Shown: piece by piece, positions 1 through 7,576 of the stretch
Layout of the letters: every line of letters starts with the position of its first letter
Numbering within the stretch: the first letter of the stretch is position 1
Assembly (NCBI RefSeq): GCF_030151085.1
Contig: NZ_JASLER010000025.1
Location: 1-18,405, forward strand
Reading direction: 5' to 3'
Length of the DNA stretch: 18,405 nt
From: Bacteroides sp.
GTDB taxonomy: Bacteria > Bacteroidota > Bacteroidia > Bacteroidales > Bacteroidaceae
The notes under the pieces: generated by a model
Seen by the model: the letters and a program-made list of their open reading frames with translations, nothing else
The model's database searches: none
Told to the model about the DNA's origin: nothing
Made by a program: the position numbers and the translations under genes

Positions 1-1
1 A

Positions 2-904
2 ATAGGACGTGTAGCCGTAGCCATCTTCAACAAGGATAAAAGCGTGAATATCATTCAAGAGTTCACCTCCACTTCAGGTATAAGTGTGAACTGCAATCCG
101 GGAACGGATTGTACGGGTATCGTGGTTGCCAATGCACCGGCCAATCATTTTGCGGGAGTGACAACCAAAGACGCCTTTACTGCCAAAACAATAGACCTGA
201 CACAAACCGCCACAGCTCTGCCGATGTCGGGAGATATTAAATTGAATACAAGCACCACTTTCACCCTGACAGCAGGAGCAACTTCCAATCTTACAGCCGA
301 AGTAAGCCGACTGGTGGCACGTGTGGCGATAAACAGTATCAAAACAGCTTTTGAAAGTAGCGGACAATACGCAGCAGCTACTTTCACTGCAAAGAAAATT
401 TTCCTGCACAACGCCAACACCAAGTCAAACGTAGATCCGGGTACACCAACAGTGTCAGCACCTCTGAGCGGAAAGGTGGACGCAACGAATCCGGGATTAC
501 AAACTGCTCTAAACCAAGCAATCACTACTACCGCCCATACTACTCCTTATTGGTTCTACACCTTTGCGCATAATGCGACCACCCCCACAAAGCTGGTGAT
601 TTATGGAAGTTTTGATCCGGATGGAACCGGTAGCGCAACTGCCAAGAACGTATACTATCCTGTAGTAGTAAACAAAATACAAGCGGGAACCATCATCAAA
701 GATGGCGGAACCACGGTAGGAAGTGCAGCCAATGGCAAAGGGGACGGGACAATCAGCCGTAATTCTACTTATACGATTACAGCAACTATCAAAGGTATAG
801 GAGTGGACGATCCCGACAAAGACATCAATCCGGCCGTACTGAACCTCACTGTATCCGTGGCAGGATGGGCGCTGAACATCACCCAAGACGTAGAATTCAA
901 CTAA
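2..904 (+). CDS. Fimbrillin family protein (5'-truncated by window edge)
   Basis: The frame is open from the first bases of the window, so the true start and any lipoprotein signal lie upstream; the GTG at 44 is internal. The visible 300 residues are rich in Thr, Ala, Asn and Val with alternating beta-strand patterns. They include a phrase near the left edge (GRVAVAIFNK) and an ending (LNLTVSVAGWALNITQDVEF) that resemble the beta-sandwich and C-terminal strands of Bacteroidales FimA/Mfa1-like fimbrillins. Such proteins are exported as lipoproteins and polymerise into the pilus shaft by strand exchange. It lies 22 bases ahead of an Mfa2-like anchor gene on the same strand, the usual shaft-then-anchor order. 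The family call is by overall character and context, not a decisive motif. It could be a minor rather than major subunit. Confidence 0.75.
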   Translation: MGRVAVAIFNKDKSVNIIQEFTSTSGISVNCNPGTDCTGIVVANAPANHFAGVTTKDAFTAKTIDLTQTATALPMSGDIKLNTSTTFTLTAGATSNLTAEVSRLVARVAINSIKTAFESSGQYAAATFTAKKIFLHNANTKSNVDPGTPTVSAPLSGKVDATNPGLQTALNQAITTTAHTTPYWFYTFAHNATTPTKLVIYGSFDPDGTGSATAKNVYYPVVVNKIQAGTIIKDGGTTVGSAANGKGDGTISRNSTYTITATIKGIGVDDPDKDINPAVLNLTVSVAGWALNITQDVEFN

Positions 905-926
905 TGTCAATCTAAAGTCAGCCGCC

Positions 927-1832
927 ATGTGTGTTCTGAAAATATCCACTGTAAGAAACTTATGTATTCTTTGTACAGTCTGCATGCTCCTGCTCCTCGT
1001 GCCCGCATCATGCGTACGCGAGGACATGGAGGAGTGCATGCAGTATGCGCTCAATGTGCGTGCGGTGGATAATGAAGGGAATGACCTCACCGATTCCGGA
1101 GTCTTACAGAAAGCAGATGTGTACCTCTTTAACGAGAATGGATTTGTAAAAATGGTACCTTCAGGGATATCATCGGATTTCCTTTTCGGACATGACAAGA
1201 GACAGAAATTCACGCTCGTGGCATGGGGGAATATCAAGAAGGATACAATGATTGTGACGGATATCAAGGTCGGTACTTCTATCGAAGAGGCACGACTGCA
1301 ACTCAGAAAACATGCCGAAGGAAGCTATATACCCATAACGGACATATTCTATTGCCGAAGGGAAATGAGTAATACCACTACAAGAGGGATGCAGGAAGAG
1401 AACATTACCCTGGTGATGGAACGACTTGCAGCAGGCATCAGTATACGTACAAGATATCTGGCGGAACGTTACCCATACACGGGCGAACCTTACACCTTTA
1501 TAGTAAGGGGAACAGGCACGGAAGTGGACTTCATGGGAAAGATAGTAAGAGAGAACGCAGGGTACAGGCCGGAATCAACAACCGACAACCAAGGGGATGT
1601 TTACGCTCCTCCATTCCGTATATTCCCCACCGAAGAGGGAGGACACATCGAGATTGACATATACAGGAACCAGGAAAGGATATATACGATTGTGGAGGAC
1701 AATGACTTCAAACCGCTATATGTGACGGCAGGAGTGCAGACGAACATAGACATTGACTTCCGCTATGCCCAGGTGAAGACTTTTGTAACCATAGTACCCT
1801 GGGGAACGATAAACCAAGATACGGAAATGTAA
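927..1832 (+). CDS. FimB/Mfa2-family fimbrial anchor lipoprotein
   Basis: A 301-residue protein. Residues 1-28 form a hydrophobic signal followed by Cys29 in the context PASCVRED, a lipoprotein-type cleavage site typical of Bacteroidales Mfa2/FimB proteins. The mature N-terminus then runs into the family-like pattern of an early beta strand, an acidic stretch and DVYLFNENG, which in Mfa2 proteins starts the first beta-sandwich. Known Mfa2/FimB members sit in the outer membrane as lipid-anchored subunits that hold the fimbrial shaft and limit its length. The length is typical (about 300 residues). It lies between two fimbrillin-like genes with short gaps of 22 and 14 bases, so co-transcription is likely. 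The function is inferred from family and position. Confidence 0.82.
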   Translation: MCVLKISTVRNLCILCTVCMLLLLVPASCVREDMEECMQYALNVRAVDNEGNDLTDSGVLQKADVYLFNENGFVKMVPSGISSDFLFGHDKRQKFTLVAWGNIKKDTMIVTDIKVGTSIEEARLQLRKHAEGSYIPITDIFYCRREMSNTTTRGMQEENITLVMERLAAGISIRTRYLAERYPYTGEPYTFIVRGTGTEVDFMGKIVRENAGYRPESTTDNQGDVYAPPFRIFPTEEGGHIEIDIYRNQERIYTIVEDNDFKPLYVTAGVQTNIDIDFRYAQVKTFVTIVPWGTINQDTEM

Positions 1833-1846
1833 GTAACGAGAAGAAA

Positions 1847-2950
1847 ATGACAAGGTTGTTTGAATATAAGATACACAAATTTGTGGCGAGCATCTTCCTG
1901 CTGACAATGGCGGTAATGATAGCGTCTTGTGATAGCGGACAACCGGATGTGACAATCCCGGACGGGGAAGTTATGCTTACACTGCACTTGTCCCTGCCGG
2001 GGGAGGAAGAAAAAAAAGAAACACGAGCCATATCTGCCAATGAAGAGAATGCTGTAGATATTGCACAACTGAAAGTGCTGGTGTTCAAAATAGAGAATAC
2101 TACGGAAGTATTCAGTTACGAAGCTCCGCAAGTGAAGCTACAATCAGGAAAATACATCGTTACCCTAAAACAAAGCTTATCGGGAGAAGCATATAGATTA
2201 GTAGTGATAGCCAACGCAGGTGGCAAGCTTCCGTTTATTCCCGAAAGGACTTTGAAAAGTGATGCCTTAAAGATGATTACATTCAATGCTACCGGAAAAT
2301 GGAATACAAATAGCAGTATAGATTATACTCCTATACCCATGTGGGGGGAAACTGCCACCGCGCAGGTGATCACTCCCTCCACCGCCCTGGGAAGCATTAC
2401 ACTACTGCGGGCATTGGCAAGGATAGATATAGGTTGCACACTCAGTGGGGAAACAGCAAGCGGACTCGCAAACTTCAGCCTAAAGAGTGTAAGCATATAC
2501 CGAACGAAAAACAAAGGTTATGCAGCTCCGGTAAACGGAGGGACTATCACTAACAATGTAGTGACATCCGTATCCATACCTCCCGATGCAGGTACAAACG
2601 GAGCATTGACTTATTCTTGTACAGACAATAAGTCGTTAATCCGTACCATTTATGTGGCAGAAGCTGCACAAGGTACTAACAGGGACAATAACATATGCCT
2701 GGTAGTTGGAGGAACCTATGCAGGAAGTACGAATTACTACCGAGTGGACCTTGTCAGTTCCGGCAGTTATATATCACTGAAAAGAAACTGCAAATATATG
2801 GTGAATATCAAGAATGTGAGTAATGCCGGATATACAACAGAAGCGGCAGCGTTGACTGGAGACAAGACTCTTACTCTGGCTACAAGCATATCGGCAAATG
2901 CGTGGGCTGGTGAAACAACAAATGGTTCTGGAACTATAACTTTACCCTAA
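1847..2950 (+). CDS. Fimbrillin-like lipoprotein (probable minor or adaptor pilus subunit)
   Basis: A 367-residue protein with a lipoprotein signal: hydrophobic residues 12-27 end in IASC, placing the lipidated Cys at 28. The mature part begins with a beta-strand (GEVMLTLHLSLP), a charged stretch with KKETRA, then the fimbrillin-like element QLKVLVFK. A later YRLVVIANAG element also recurs in Bacteroidales fimbrillins. In such pilins a trypsin-like or gingipain-like cut after an Arg in the N-terminal strand frees the acceptor groove, and the Arg in ETRA is a candidate, but this is inference. The gene follows the anchor gene by 14 bases and precedes the probable tip gene by 6 bases, so it is part of one operon. 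AGAAGA about 5 bases before the ATG may help initiation. Confidence 0.75.
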   Translation: MTRLFEYKIHKFVASIFLLTMAVMIASCDSGQPDVTIPDGEVMLTLHLSLPGEEEKKETRAISANEENAVDIAQLKVLVFKIENTTEVFSYEAPQVKLQSGKYIVTLKQSLSGEAYRLVVIANAGGKLPFIPERTLKSDALKMITFNATGKWNTNSSIDYTPIPMWGETATAQVITPSTALGSITLLRALARIDIGCTLSGETASGLANFSLKSVSIYRTKNKGYAAPVNGGTITNNVVTSVSIPPDAGTNGALTYSCTDNKSLIRTIYVAEAAQGTNRDNNICLVVGGTYAGSTNYYRVDLVSSGSYISLKRNCKYMVNIKNVSNAGYTTEAAALTGDKTLTLATSISANAWAGETTNGSGTITLP

Positions 2951-2956
2951 ACGAAG

Positions 2957-4447
2957 ATGAATCAGAAAATAAACAGTATAATATATATAGCATCCATCCT
3001 ATTTATGGCAGGATGCAGTGCGGATGGAAATGAAAATACTCCCATCCCTGAGAACGGTGTCCGCATTGAGGTGGAAGCACCTCAAATGAACGGATGGAGT
3101 ACGGAAGAGAACAGCTACACACGAAGCGGTGAAGCAATCAGCGTACAACAGAAAGGCGAAGACGGGTTGGATATGAAAGTTGACTTACTATCGGACACAG
3201 CCGGAACTTTTACCGATAAAGCAACTACACGTTGGACGAATATGGATGATAATACAGTTTTCCGAGTAGTGGCATACGCATGTACAAGTGCTGCAACCAT
3301 CACAACATCGAACTACAAAGGATATGGAGATTATAAGCTACTGGCCAACGGAACCGTACAAACTGTAAAAAGCCTGACACTCCCGCTAGGGACTTATACA
3401 TTTGTATGCTACTCATACGGTAACTCTACCGCACTATCGGCTTTCAGCAATACGACAACAAGCATAACGACGACAAATGGGAATAACTTCATGACGTGTG
3501 TAAAACCTAATATTGTTATCAATAATATAGGTAGCACATATACATTGAGTAACATTGTTTTCACGCACCACTGCGTACGTTACAGGGTCAGTGCAGCGGC
3601 ACAAAGCGGAAGGATGGCTAATATCACGGCATGTGCAGCAACTTTAACACTACCTAAAAATAGTGCCACTTATAATTTTACAAATAACGGATTCACTATA
3701 AATACGGCAACCAATGCCTTGAATACCACCTGGAACAATCCCAACGCAATGACCGTATATAGTAATTATGTATATATTCTACCTCAAAGCGCATCAAATA
3801 TAACAGTCAATCTCAATATTACCATTGGAGGGAAAGCATTCAACAACAAAAGTACAACGCTGTCAGGAATTACACTTAATGCAAATGGCACTTATCGAAG
3901 TAATGTATCTTTTACTACAGAAGGTTATATCGTAGGAGGGGCTTTATGGGCAAATGGGAATTTGTACAAAAGTGGTAATTCATACTTTATATATAATAGT
4001 ACAGAAGTATATGTTGGCAGTAATGAAAGTGGAGCTTTCTTTACAGGTAATAATCCTGAGCCATATCCTAGTACAATTGACGCAACTCCTTGGACTGATG
4101 CGAATGATCCTTGTAGAAAACTCACGAATGCTGTCGGAAAATGGAGATTACCTAAAAAAACCGAATTTGACCAATTGGTTGCCTCAGGTTATACTTCTGA
4201 TTTTATATTAAACGGGGTTAATGGTTGTAATTTTGGTAATACTTTGTTCCTTCCTTATAGCGGATATATTCCACAAAGTGATTTTCAATATGTTGAAGCA
4301 GGACAACGCGGTTTATTATGGAGTACACCAGGCTCTGTCATGAGCTACGCTGGTTCTACTAATATCGGTGGGGCCGGAATAGCATTTACTCATTGGAGTG
4401 CTTTTCTCCAGAATCATTATGGAATCCGTTGTGTCCGAAACATTTAA
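2957..4447 (+). CDS. Fimbrillin-like lipoprotein with C-terminal FISUMP/lectin-like domain (probable pilus tip)
   Basis: A 496-residue protein. The signal peptide ends in the lipobox MAGC (Cys20). Residues about 40-310 are a Thr/Asn/Ser-rich beta-sandwich region like Bacteroidales fimbrillins. Residues about 313-496 form a distinct domain with the pattern GGALWANGNLY, WRLPKKTEFDQL, LFLPYSGY, LLWST and a terminal YGIRCVRNI. This matches the Fibrobacter succinogenes major paralogous (FISUMP) domain, which has a C-type-lectin-like fold. A large variable domain at the end of the last pilin gene is what tip adhesins of Bacteroidales type V pili look like, so binding to a host or bacterial ligand is plausible. 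The ligand cannot be read from sequence. The DNA coding for the C-terminal domain looks more AT-rich than the rest of the operon. This is the last gene of the operon. Confidence 0.75.
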   Translation: MNQKINSIIYIASILFMAGCSADGNENTPIPENGVRIEVEAPQMNGWSTEENSYTRSGEAISVQQKGEDGLDMKVDLLSDTAGTFTDKATTRWTNMDDNTVFRVVAYACTSAATITTSNYKGYGDYKLLANGTVQTVKSLTLPLGTYTFVCYSYGNSTALSAFSNTTTSITTTNGNNFMTCVKPNIVINNIGSTYTLSNIVFTHHCVRYRVSAAAQSGRMANITACAATLTLPKNSATYNFTNNGFTINTATNALNTTWNNPNAMTVYSNYVYILPQSASNITVNLNITIGGKAFNNKSTTLSGITLNANGTYRSNVSFTTEGYIVGGALWANGNLYKSGNSYFIYNSTEVYVGSNESGAFFTGNNPEPYPSTIDATPWTDANDPCRKLTNAVGKWRLPKKTEFDQLVASGYTSDFILNGVNGCNFGNTLFLPYSGYIPQSDFQYVEAGQRGLLWSTPGSVMSYAGSTNIGGAGIAFTHWSAFLQNHYGIRCVRNI

Positions 4448-4810
4448 GTCTATTACTAGAGTTAGTTCTCTGTTCAGTCGGATATTTCATCTAACTGAAC
4501 AAACATTAGGATTTTCAATCTGCCACTCATGAAGCAATAAATTACAGATAACTTCTGATAAAGAAACCCCGCAAACACAAGGAATTCTCATTTTGACCTC
4601 CTTTGTGTTTTCCGTGGGTAATCAACATCGTATGTAGATGTGAATTTCCTTACGATGTATTTTTGTTTGTTTGCGAGCCTCCTCCCCAAGCGTGGGAAGG
4701 AGGTTCTTTTTTTATAAAGAGAAAGAAACCTGCGCTGTGAAGTGCGGGGAGTATATTTTTTATCTTAACTTATATATAATAGCCATGCATTCTTCACGTT
4801 TTCGCACCTA
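4448..4810. other. Intergenic stretch after the fimbrial operon with several hairpins
   Basis: No convincing gene is present between the pilus tip gene and the ATPase pseudogene. Three inverted repeats can be read before the clear terminator at 4677-4713. An 8-bp perfect stem lies at 4471-4478/4494-4501. A longer stem with one bulge lies at 4573-4583/4599-4610, extended outward by a GC-rich stem at 4568-4572/4614-4618. A 7-bp perfect stem lies at 4626-4632/4651-4657. None of these three has an obvious U-run. The stretch may be an untranslated 3' region of the pilus message. A 63-codon open frame starting at 4671 overlaps the terminator and is judged to be noise. Confidence 0.6.
4677..4713 (+). 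terminator. Rho-independent terminator downstream of the fimbrial operon
   Basis: A GC-rich stem pairs 4678-4686 with 4694-4703 (one extra A on the 3' arm) around a 7-base loop and is followed by TTCTTTTTTT. It lies about 230 bases after the tip gene and upstream of the ATPase promoter, so it most likely ends the fimbrial transcript. Confidence 0.75.
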
Positions 4811-4859
4811 TTCGGTTTGGATTTTCGAGAGTTATCTATTACTTTCGATTTGGATTTTC
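4811..4859 (+). repeat. Two 16-base direct repeats, 33-base period, upstream of first ATPase pseudogene
   Basis: The 16 bases at 4811-4826 recur at 4844-4859 with one change (G to A at the fifth position), so the period is 33 bases. The second copy ends 11 bases before the TATATTTG promoter box. See the matching arrangement at 7448-7535 before the second ATPase remnant. Confidence 0.75.
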
Positions 4860-4878
4860 TGATACTACTGTATATTTG
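4849..4878 (+). promoter_or_regulatory. Bacteroidetes-type promoter of the first ATPase pseudogene
   Basis: A perfect -7 motif TATATTTG (TAnnTTTG) lies at 4871-4878, 25 bases before the ATG at 4904. TTTG at 4849-4852, 18 bases upstream of the -7 motif, fits a -33 element and lies inside the second copy of the 33-base-period repeat. Confidence 0.65.
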
Positions 4879-5925
4879 TACTGTTTATTAAGAAATTACA
4901 TGTATGGCACAATATTTTAGAAGACATATTGACAGGTATCTGGAAGAATGGAAAAGTAGTCTTAACAGAAAACCCCTGTTAGTGAGAGGAGCTAGGCAGG
5001 TAGGGAAATCCTCTGCAATCCGACATTTAGGAGAGAGTTTTAAATACTTTATAGAAGTCAATCTTGAGCACCAAAAGGATATAAAAACACTTTTTGGAGA
5101 TAACCTTGATATAAAAAAGCTATGCAGCCAGCTTAGTGCCATCTATAATACCCCTATTATTCCAAGTGAGACACTGTTGTTTTTTGACGAAATACAAGAG
5201 TCGCAACGTGCCATATCTTCTTTGAGATACTTCTACGAAGATTATCCCGAGCTTCATGTAGTTGCTGCCGGTTCACTGCTCGAATTTACCTTAAACGAAC
5301 TACCTTCATTTGGCGTGGGCAGAATTCGTTCTATTTGGTAGGCGGAATGCCTGAAGCAGTAAGAATATGGGTACAAACCGCTGATTACAGTGAATGCTCC
5401 ATTGTACACAATGATATATTGGATAGTTATCAGGATGACTTCAAAAAATACAAAACCCGTATTTCACCATTATTACTCTCACAAACTCTAAAAGCAGTAG
5501 CACTACAGGCCGGAGCAAAATTTGTTTATTCACAAGCAAGCAATGAAGTGGACGGGCGTGCAGTAAAAGAAGCGCTATCACTATTGACACTGGCAGGATT
5601 AGTAACACCCGTTACACATACTGCCGCAAACGGCATTCCGTTAGGAGCTGAAATCAATCAAAAATTTCGCAAGTATCTGTTTCTTGACATCGGCCTAATG
5701 CAATCATTACTTGGCATACAAGCAAAAGATATTCTTATTGCCAACGAAACCGATTTCATAAACAAAGGAGGATTATCAGAAGTATTTGCCGGACTGGAGC
5801 TCACTAAATATGCCAATTATCTAAAGAAAACAGAATTATACTATTGGCAACGTACTGAACGTAATGCCCAAGCTAAAGTAGACTATGTAATCAGTTGGGA
5901 AAATAAAATCTATCCGATTGAGGTA

Positions 5926-5935
5926 AAAGCGAATA
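5926..5935. repeat. 10-bp target site duplication, left copy
   Basis: AAAGCGAATA immediately precedes the left inverted repeat of the insertion sequence and is repeated at 7258-7267 immediately after the right one. A 10-bp duplication fits the 8-10 bp range usual for ISAs1-family insertions and shows a simple, unrearranged insertion. Confidence 0.92.
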
Positions 5936-5950
5936 CAGGGCTGACGCATT
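5936..5950 (+). repeat. Left terminal inverted repeat of the ISAs1 element
   Basis: The 15 bases starting CAGGGCTGACG are the exact reverse complement of 7243-7257. They mark the left end of the insertion sequence inside the ATPase pseudogene. Confidence 0.93.
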
Positions 5951-6092
5951 ATAGTTTTTACTATTTTGATATGATATATTCGTATGTAACAAATATTATA
6001 TTCATCTAGTATTCAATGCGTTTATTTCTTTGTAATGTCGAATTAATTCCCTATCTTTATAAAGAAAAAGAAAACATAATTTGACTATAAAA

Positions 6093-7244
6093 ATGGCTGT
6101 ATTTAGTATTTGTAAACAAATCAATGATCCCCGTATTGACAGGAAACGTGTACATTCAGCGGATGCCATCGTTTATATCGCAATGGCTGCAGTCATATGC
6201 GGTGCCGAGTCCTGGTATGAAATAGAAGATTTTGGTAAGGCCAAGATAGACTTTTTCCGCCAGCGTTTATCCGGATTGGAATCTATTCCCAGCCATGATA
6301 CTTTTAACCGTTTTTTCAGCCTTCTCAAGCCTGATTATTTCGAACGCGTCTTCCGTCACTGGATGTTTGAAATTTGTGCGAAATATGAAGGTATTGTGGC
6401 TATTGACGGCAAAACGATTCGTGGTGCCAGCAAGTGTTGCTCGGCTCATACCGCTGGTACTCCGGGCTTTAAGCTTCATATGGTCAGCGCATGGGCTGTA
6501 GCAAATGGGATGAGCCTTGGACAGTTGAAAGTAGATGAAAAGCACAACGAAATAGTGGCCATTCCATTACTGCTGGAAGCTTTGGATTTAGAGAAGTGCA
6601 TTGTTACCATTGATGCGATGGGATGCCAAAAAGATATTGCAGAAAAGATTATAGAATGTAAAGCAGACTATGTTTTAGCCTTAAAAGCGAACCAAGAAAA
6701 CCTTTATGAAACCGTCAAAAGTTGGTTTGATGATTTGGATGACAAAAAGATAGATGTAACCAAAGGACATTATGCCACTAGATATGGCAAATACATTACG
6801 GAAGAAAATGCCCATGGCAGGCATGAAATCAGAGAATGTTTTGTCTACAGTTGCCCGGCGTTGGAAGGAATGCTCAAAGTATGGAAGGGAGTCAATTCTG
6901 TGGTTAGAATCACTTCCCAAAGAACGATTAAAACTACAGGAGAAACTTCTTTGAGCCAAAGGTTCTACATTTCATCATTGGGACTTGAGCCCAAGAGAAT
7001 ATCAGATACAATACGCTCGCATTGGGCTATCGAAAACAACTTGCACTGGCAGTTGGATGTATCTTTCAACGAAGATGCAGCAAGAAAGACAGGAAATGCA
7101 GCTCAGAATGTTTCTTTGATGAATAAGATTGCATTGATGATAATAAAGAAAAATGAAAGGAAAGGAAGCATTAAAGGAAAAAGAAAAGCAGCAGGATGGG
7201 ATCAAGAACTACTTTGTGAACTTTTATCAATGAAATGTTTTTAA
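6093..7244 (+). CDS. ISAs1 family transposase
   Basis: A 383-residue DDE transposase that cuts and pastes the surrounding element through its 15-bp ends. The N-terminal region has the ISAs1/H-repeat signature INDPRIDRKRVHS, then AAVICGAESWYEI (DUF4338-like/DDE_Tnp_1-associated region), then SHDTFNRFFS. Counting from the ATG, catalytic-type acidic residues are Asp105 in VAIDGKTIRG, Asp174 in VTIDAMGCQ and the Glu in the HWAIENNLHW block near 314. All expected motifs are present and the frame is unbroken, so it is probably functional. I chose ATG 6093 over TTG 6081 because the protein then begins with the usual hydrophobic run before DPR. A purine-rich stretch lies about 20 bases upstream. Confidence 0.95.
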   Translation: MAVFSICKQINDPRIDRKRVHSADAIVYIAMAAVICGAESWYEIEDFGKAKIDFFRQRLSGLESIPSHDTFNRFFSLLKPDYFERVFRHWMFEICAKYEGIVAIDGKTIRGASKCCSAHTAGTPGFKLHMVSAWAVANGMSLGQLKVDEKHNEIVAIPLLLEALDLEKCIVTIDAMGCQKDIAEKIIECKADYVLALKANQENLYETVKSWFDDLDDKKIDVTKGHYATRYGKYITEENAHGRHEIRECFVYSCPALEGMLKVWKGVNSVVRITSQRTIKTTGETSLSQRFYISSLGLEPKRISDTIRSHWAIENNLHWQLDVSFNEDAARKTGNAAQNVSLMNKIALMIIKKNERKGSIKGKRKAAGWDQELLCELLSMKCF

Positions 7245-7257
7245 TGCGTCAGCCCTG
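7243..7257 (-). repeat. Right terminal inverted repeat of the ISAs1 element
   Basis: This is the exact reverse complement of 5936-5950. It overlaps the last two bases of the transposase stop codon and is followed directly by the second target copy. Confidence 0.93.
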
Positions 7258-7267
7258 AAAGCGAATA
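7258..7267. repeat. 10-bp target site duplication, right copy
   Basis: AAAGCGAATA is identical to 5926-5935. Directly after it the interrupted ATPase reading frame continues. Confidence 0.92.
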
Positions 7268-7447
7268 ATAGTGGCTCTATGCAAAGCATGTATAAATTCA
7301 TAGAACTCAAAGGTTGTGAGTACGGAATAAGAACCAGCCTTGAACCTTTTGCTTCGTATGGCAAAGTAAAAGTGATACCACTATATGCGCTTTCAAACAA
7401 AATGATAAAAGAGATTTGAAACAGGAACATACAAAACACACATGCCA

Positions 7448-7535
7448 CTTGCCTATGTTTTGAAACAAAATCAAACACAACTTGCCTACGTTTTCAAACA
7501 AAATCAGACATAGCTTGCCTACGTTTTCAAACAAA
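7448..7535 (+). repeat. Three tandem copies of a 33-base unit upstream of the second ATPase remnant
   Basis: Copies start with CTTGCC at 7448, 7481 and 7514, exactly 33 bases apart. The first two are full units with a few differences between them. The third is cut off after 22 bases by the promoter. Each unit contains a TTTTG/C-AAAC core. The TTTTC of the last copy (7524-7528) ends 11 bases before the TATATTTG box, the same distance as in the first ATPase promoter. Confidence 0.85.
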
Positions 7536-7539
7536 TACG

Positions 7540-7547
7540 TATATTTG
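7540..7547 (+). promoter_or_regulatory. -7 promoter box of the second ATPase remnant
   Basis: TATATTTG is a perfect match to the Bacteroidetes TAnnTTTG -7 motif, 29 bases before the remnant's ATG. It is the same octamer as at the first ATPase gene. A -33 element is less clear; TTG at 7515-7517 is 22 bases upstream. Confidence 0.6.
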
Positions 7548-7576
7548 TATCTGAAAATCAACAATATGCAATTTAT

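Larger units (their letters stand above)
5936..7257 (+). mobile_element. Complete ISAs1-family insertion sequence, 1322 bp
   Basis: The element is bounded by perfect 15-bp terminal inverted repeats. CAGGGCTGACGCATT is at 5936-5950 and its exact reverse complement is at 7243-7257. It is flanked by 10-bp direct repeats and holds a single full-length transposase gene. The size and termini fit the ISAs1 family. The right repeat overlaps the transposase stop codon by two bases. Intact ends, an intact transposase and an exact target duplication together suggest a recent insertion by an element that may still be mobile. Confidence 0.93.
4904..7419 (+). pseudogene. AAA/DUF4143 ATPase pseudogene: internal deletion plus IS insertion
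   Basis: The first 144 codons (4904-5338) encode the N-terminal half of a DUF4143-type AAA ATPase. Walker A GARQVGKSS is at residues 29-37, Walker B LLFFDEIQ at 91-98, and AAGSLLEF plus FGVGRI follow. The frame then hits a stop at 5338-5340. The C-terminal half resumes in another frame at 5335 with LVGGMPEAV. In intact relatives these two motifs are separated by several tens of residues, so an internal segment is missing and the frame is shifted. At 5926-5935 the gene is cut by an ISAs1-type element within the codons for YPIEVKAN. Removing the element and one target copy restores an open frame from 7268 that reads SGSMQSMYKFIELKG onward and stops at 7419, the normal family C-terminus. The family is common in Bacteroides; its function is poorly known. 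Confidence 0.9.

Noticed and set aside
44..46. GTG as the start of the first fimbrillin gene
   Set aside because: The frame is open to the left edge and the upstream residues continue the fimbrillin-like sequence, so the GTG is internal.
1708..2131. Overlapping minus-strand open frames in the fimbrial genes
   Set aside because: They are shadows of the plus-strand lipoprotein genes, with no plausible protein features beyond low-complexity Ser/Phe runs.
3907..4447. Diversity-generating retroelement target at the lectin-like domain
   Set aside because: The fold is of the right general kind, but no reverse transcriptase gene or template repeat is visible in the window.
4671..4862. 63-codon plus-strand open frame
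   Set aside because: It overlaps the terminator hairpin and the promoter repeats, has no recognisable domain and no start signal.
5335..6009. Stand-alone 224-residue protein
   Set aside because: It is the C-terminal part of the broken ATPase. Its last 25 residues or so are read from the left end of the insertion sequence, and it has no start of its own except a TTG inside a conserved motif.
7448..7535. CRISPR-like array
   Set aside because: The 33-base period is a tandem repeat with no distinct spacers, only three copies, and no cas genes. It is placed at a promoter.
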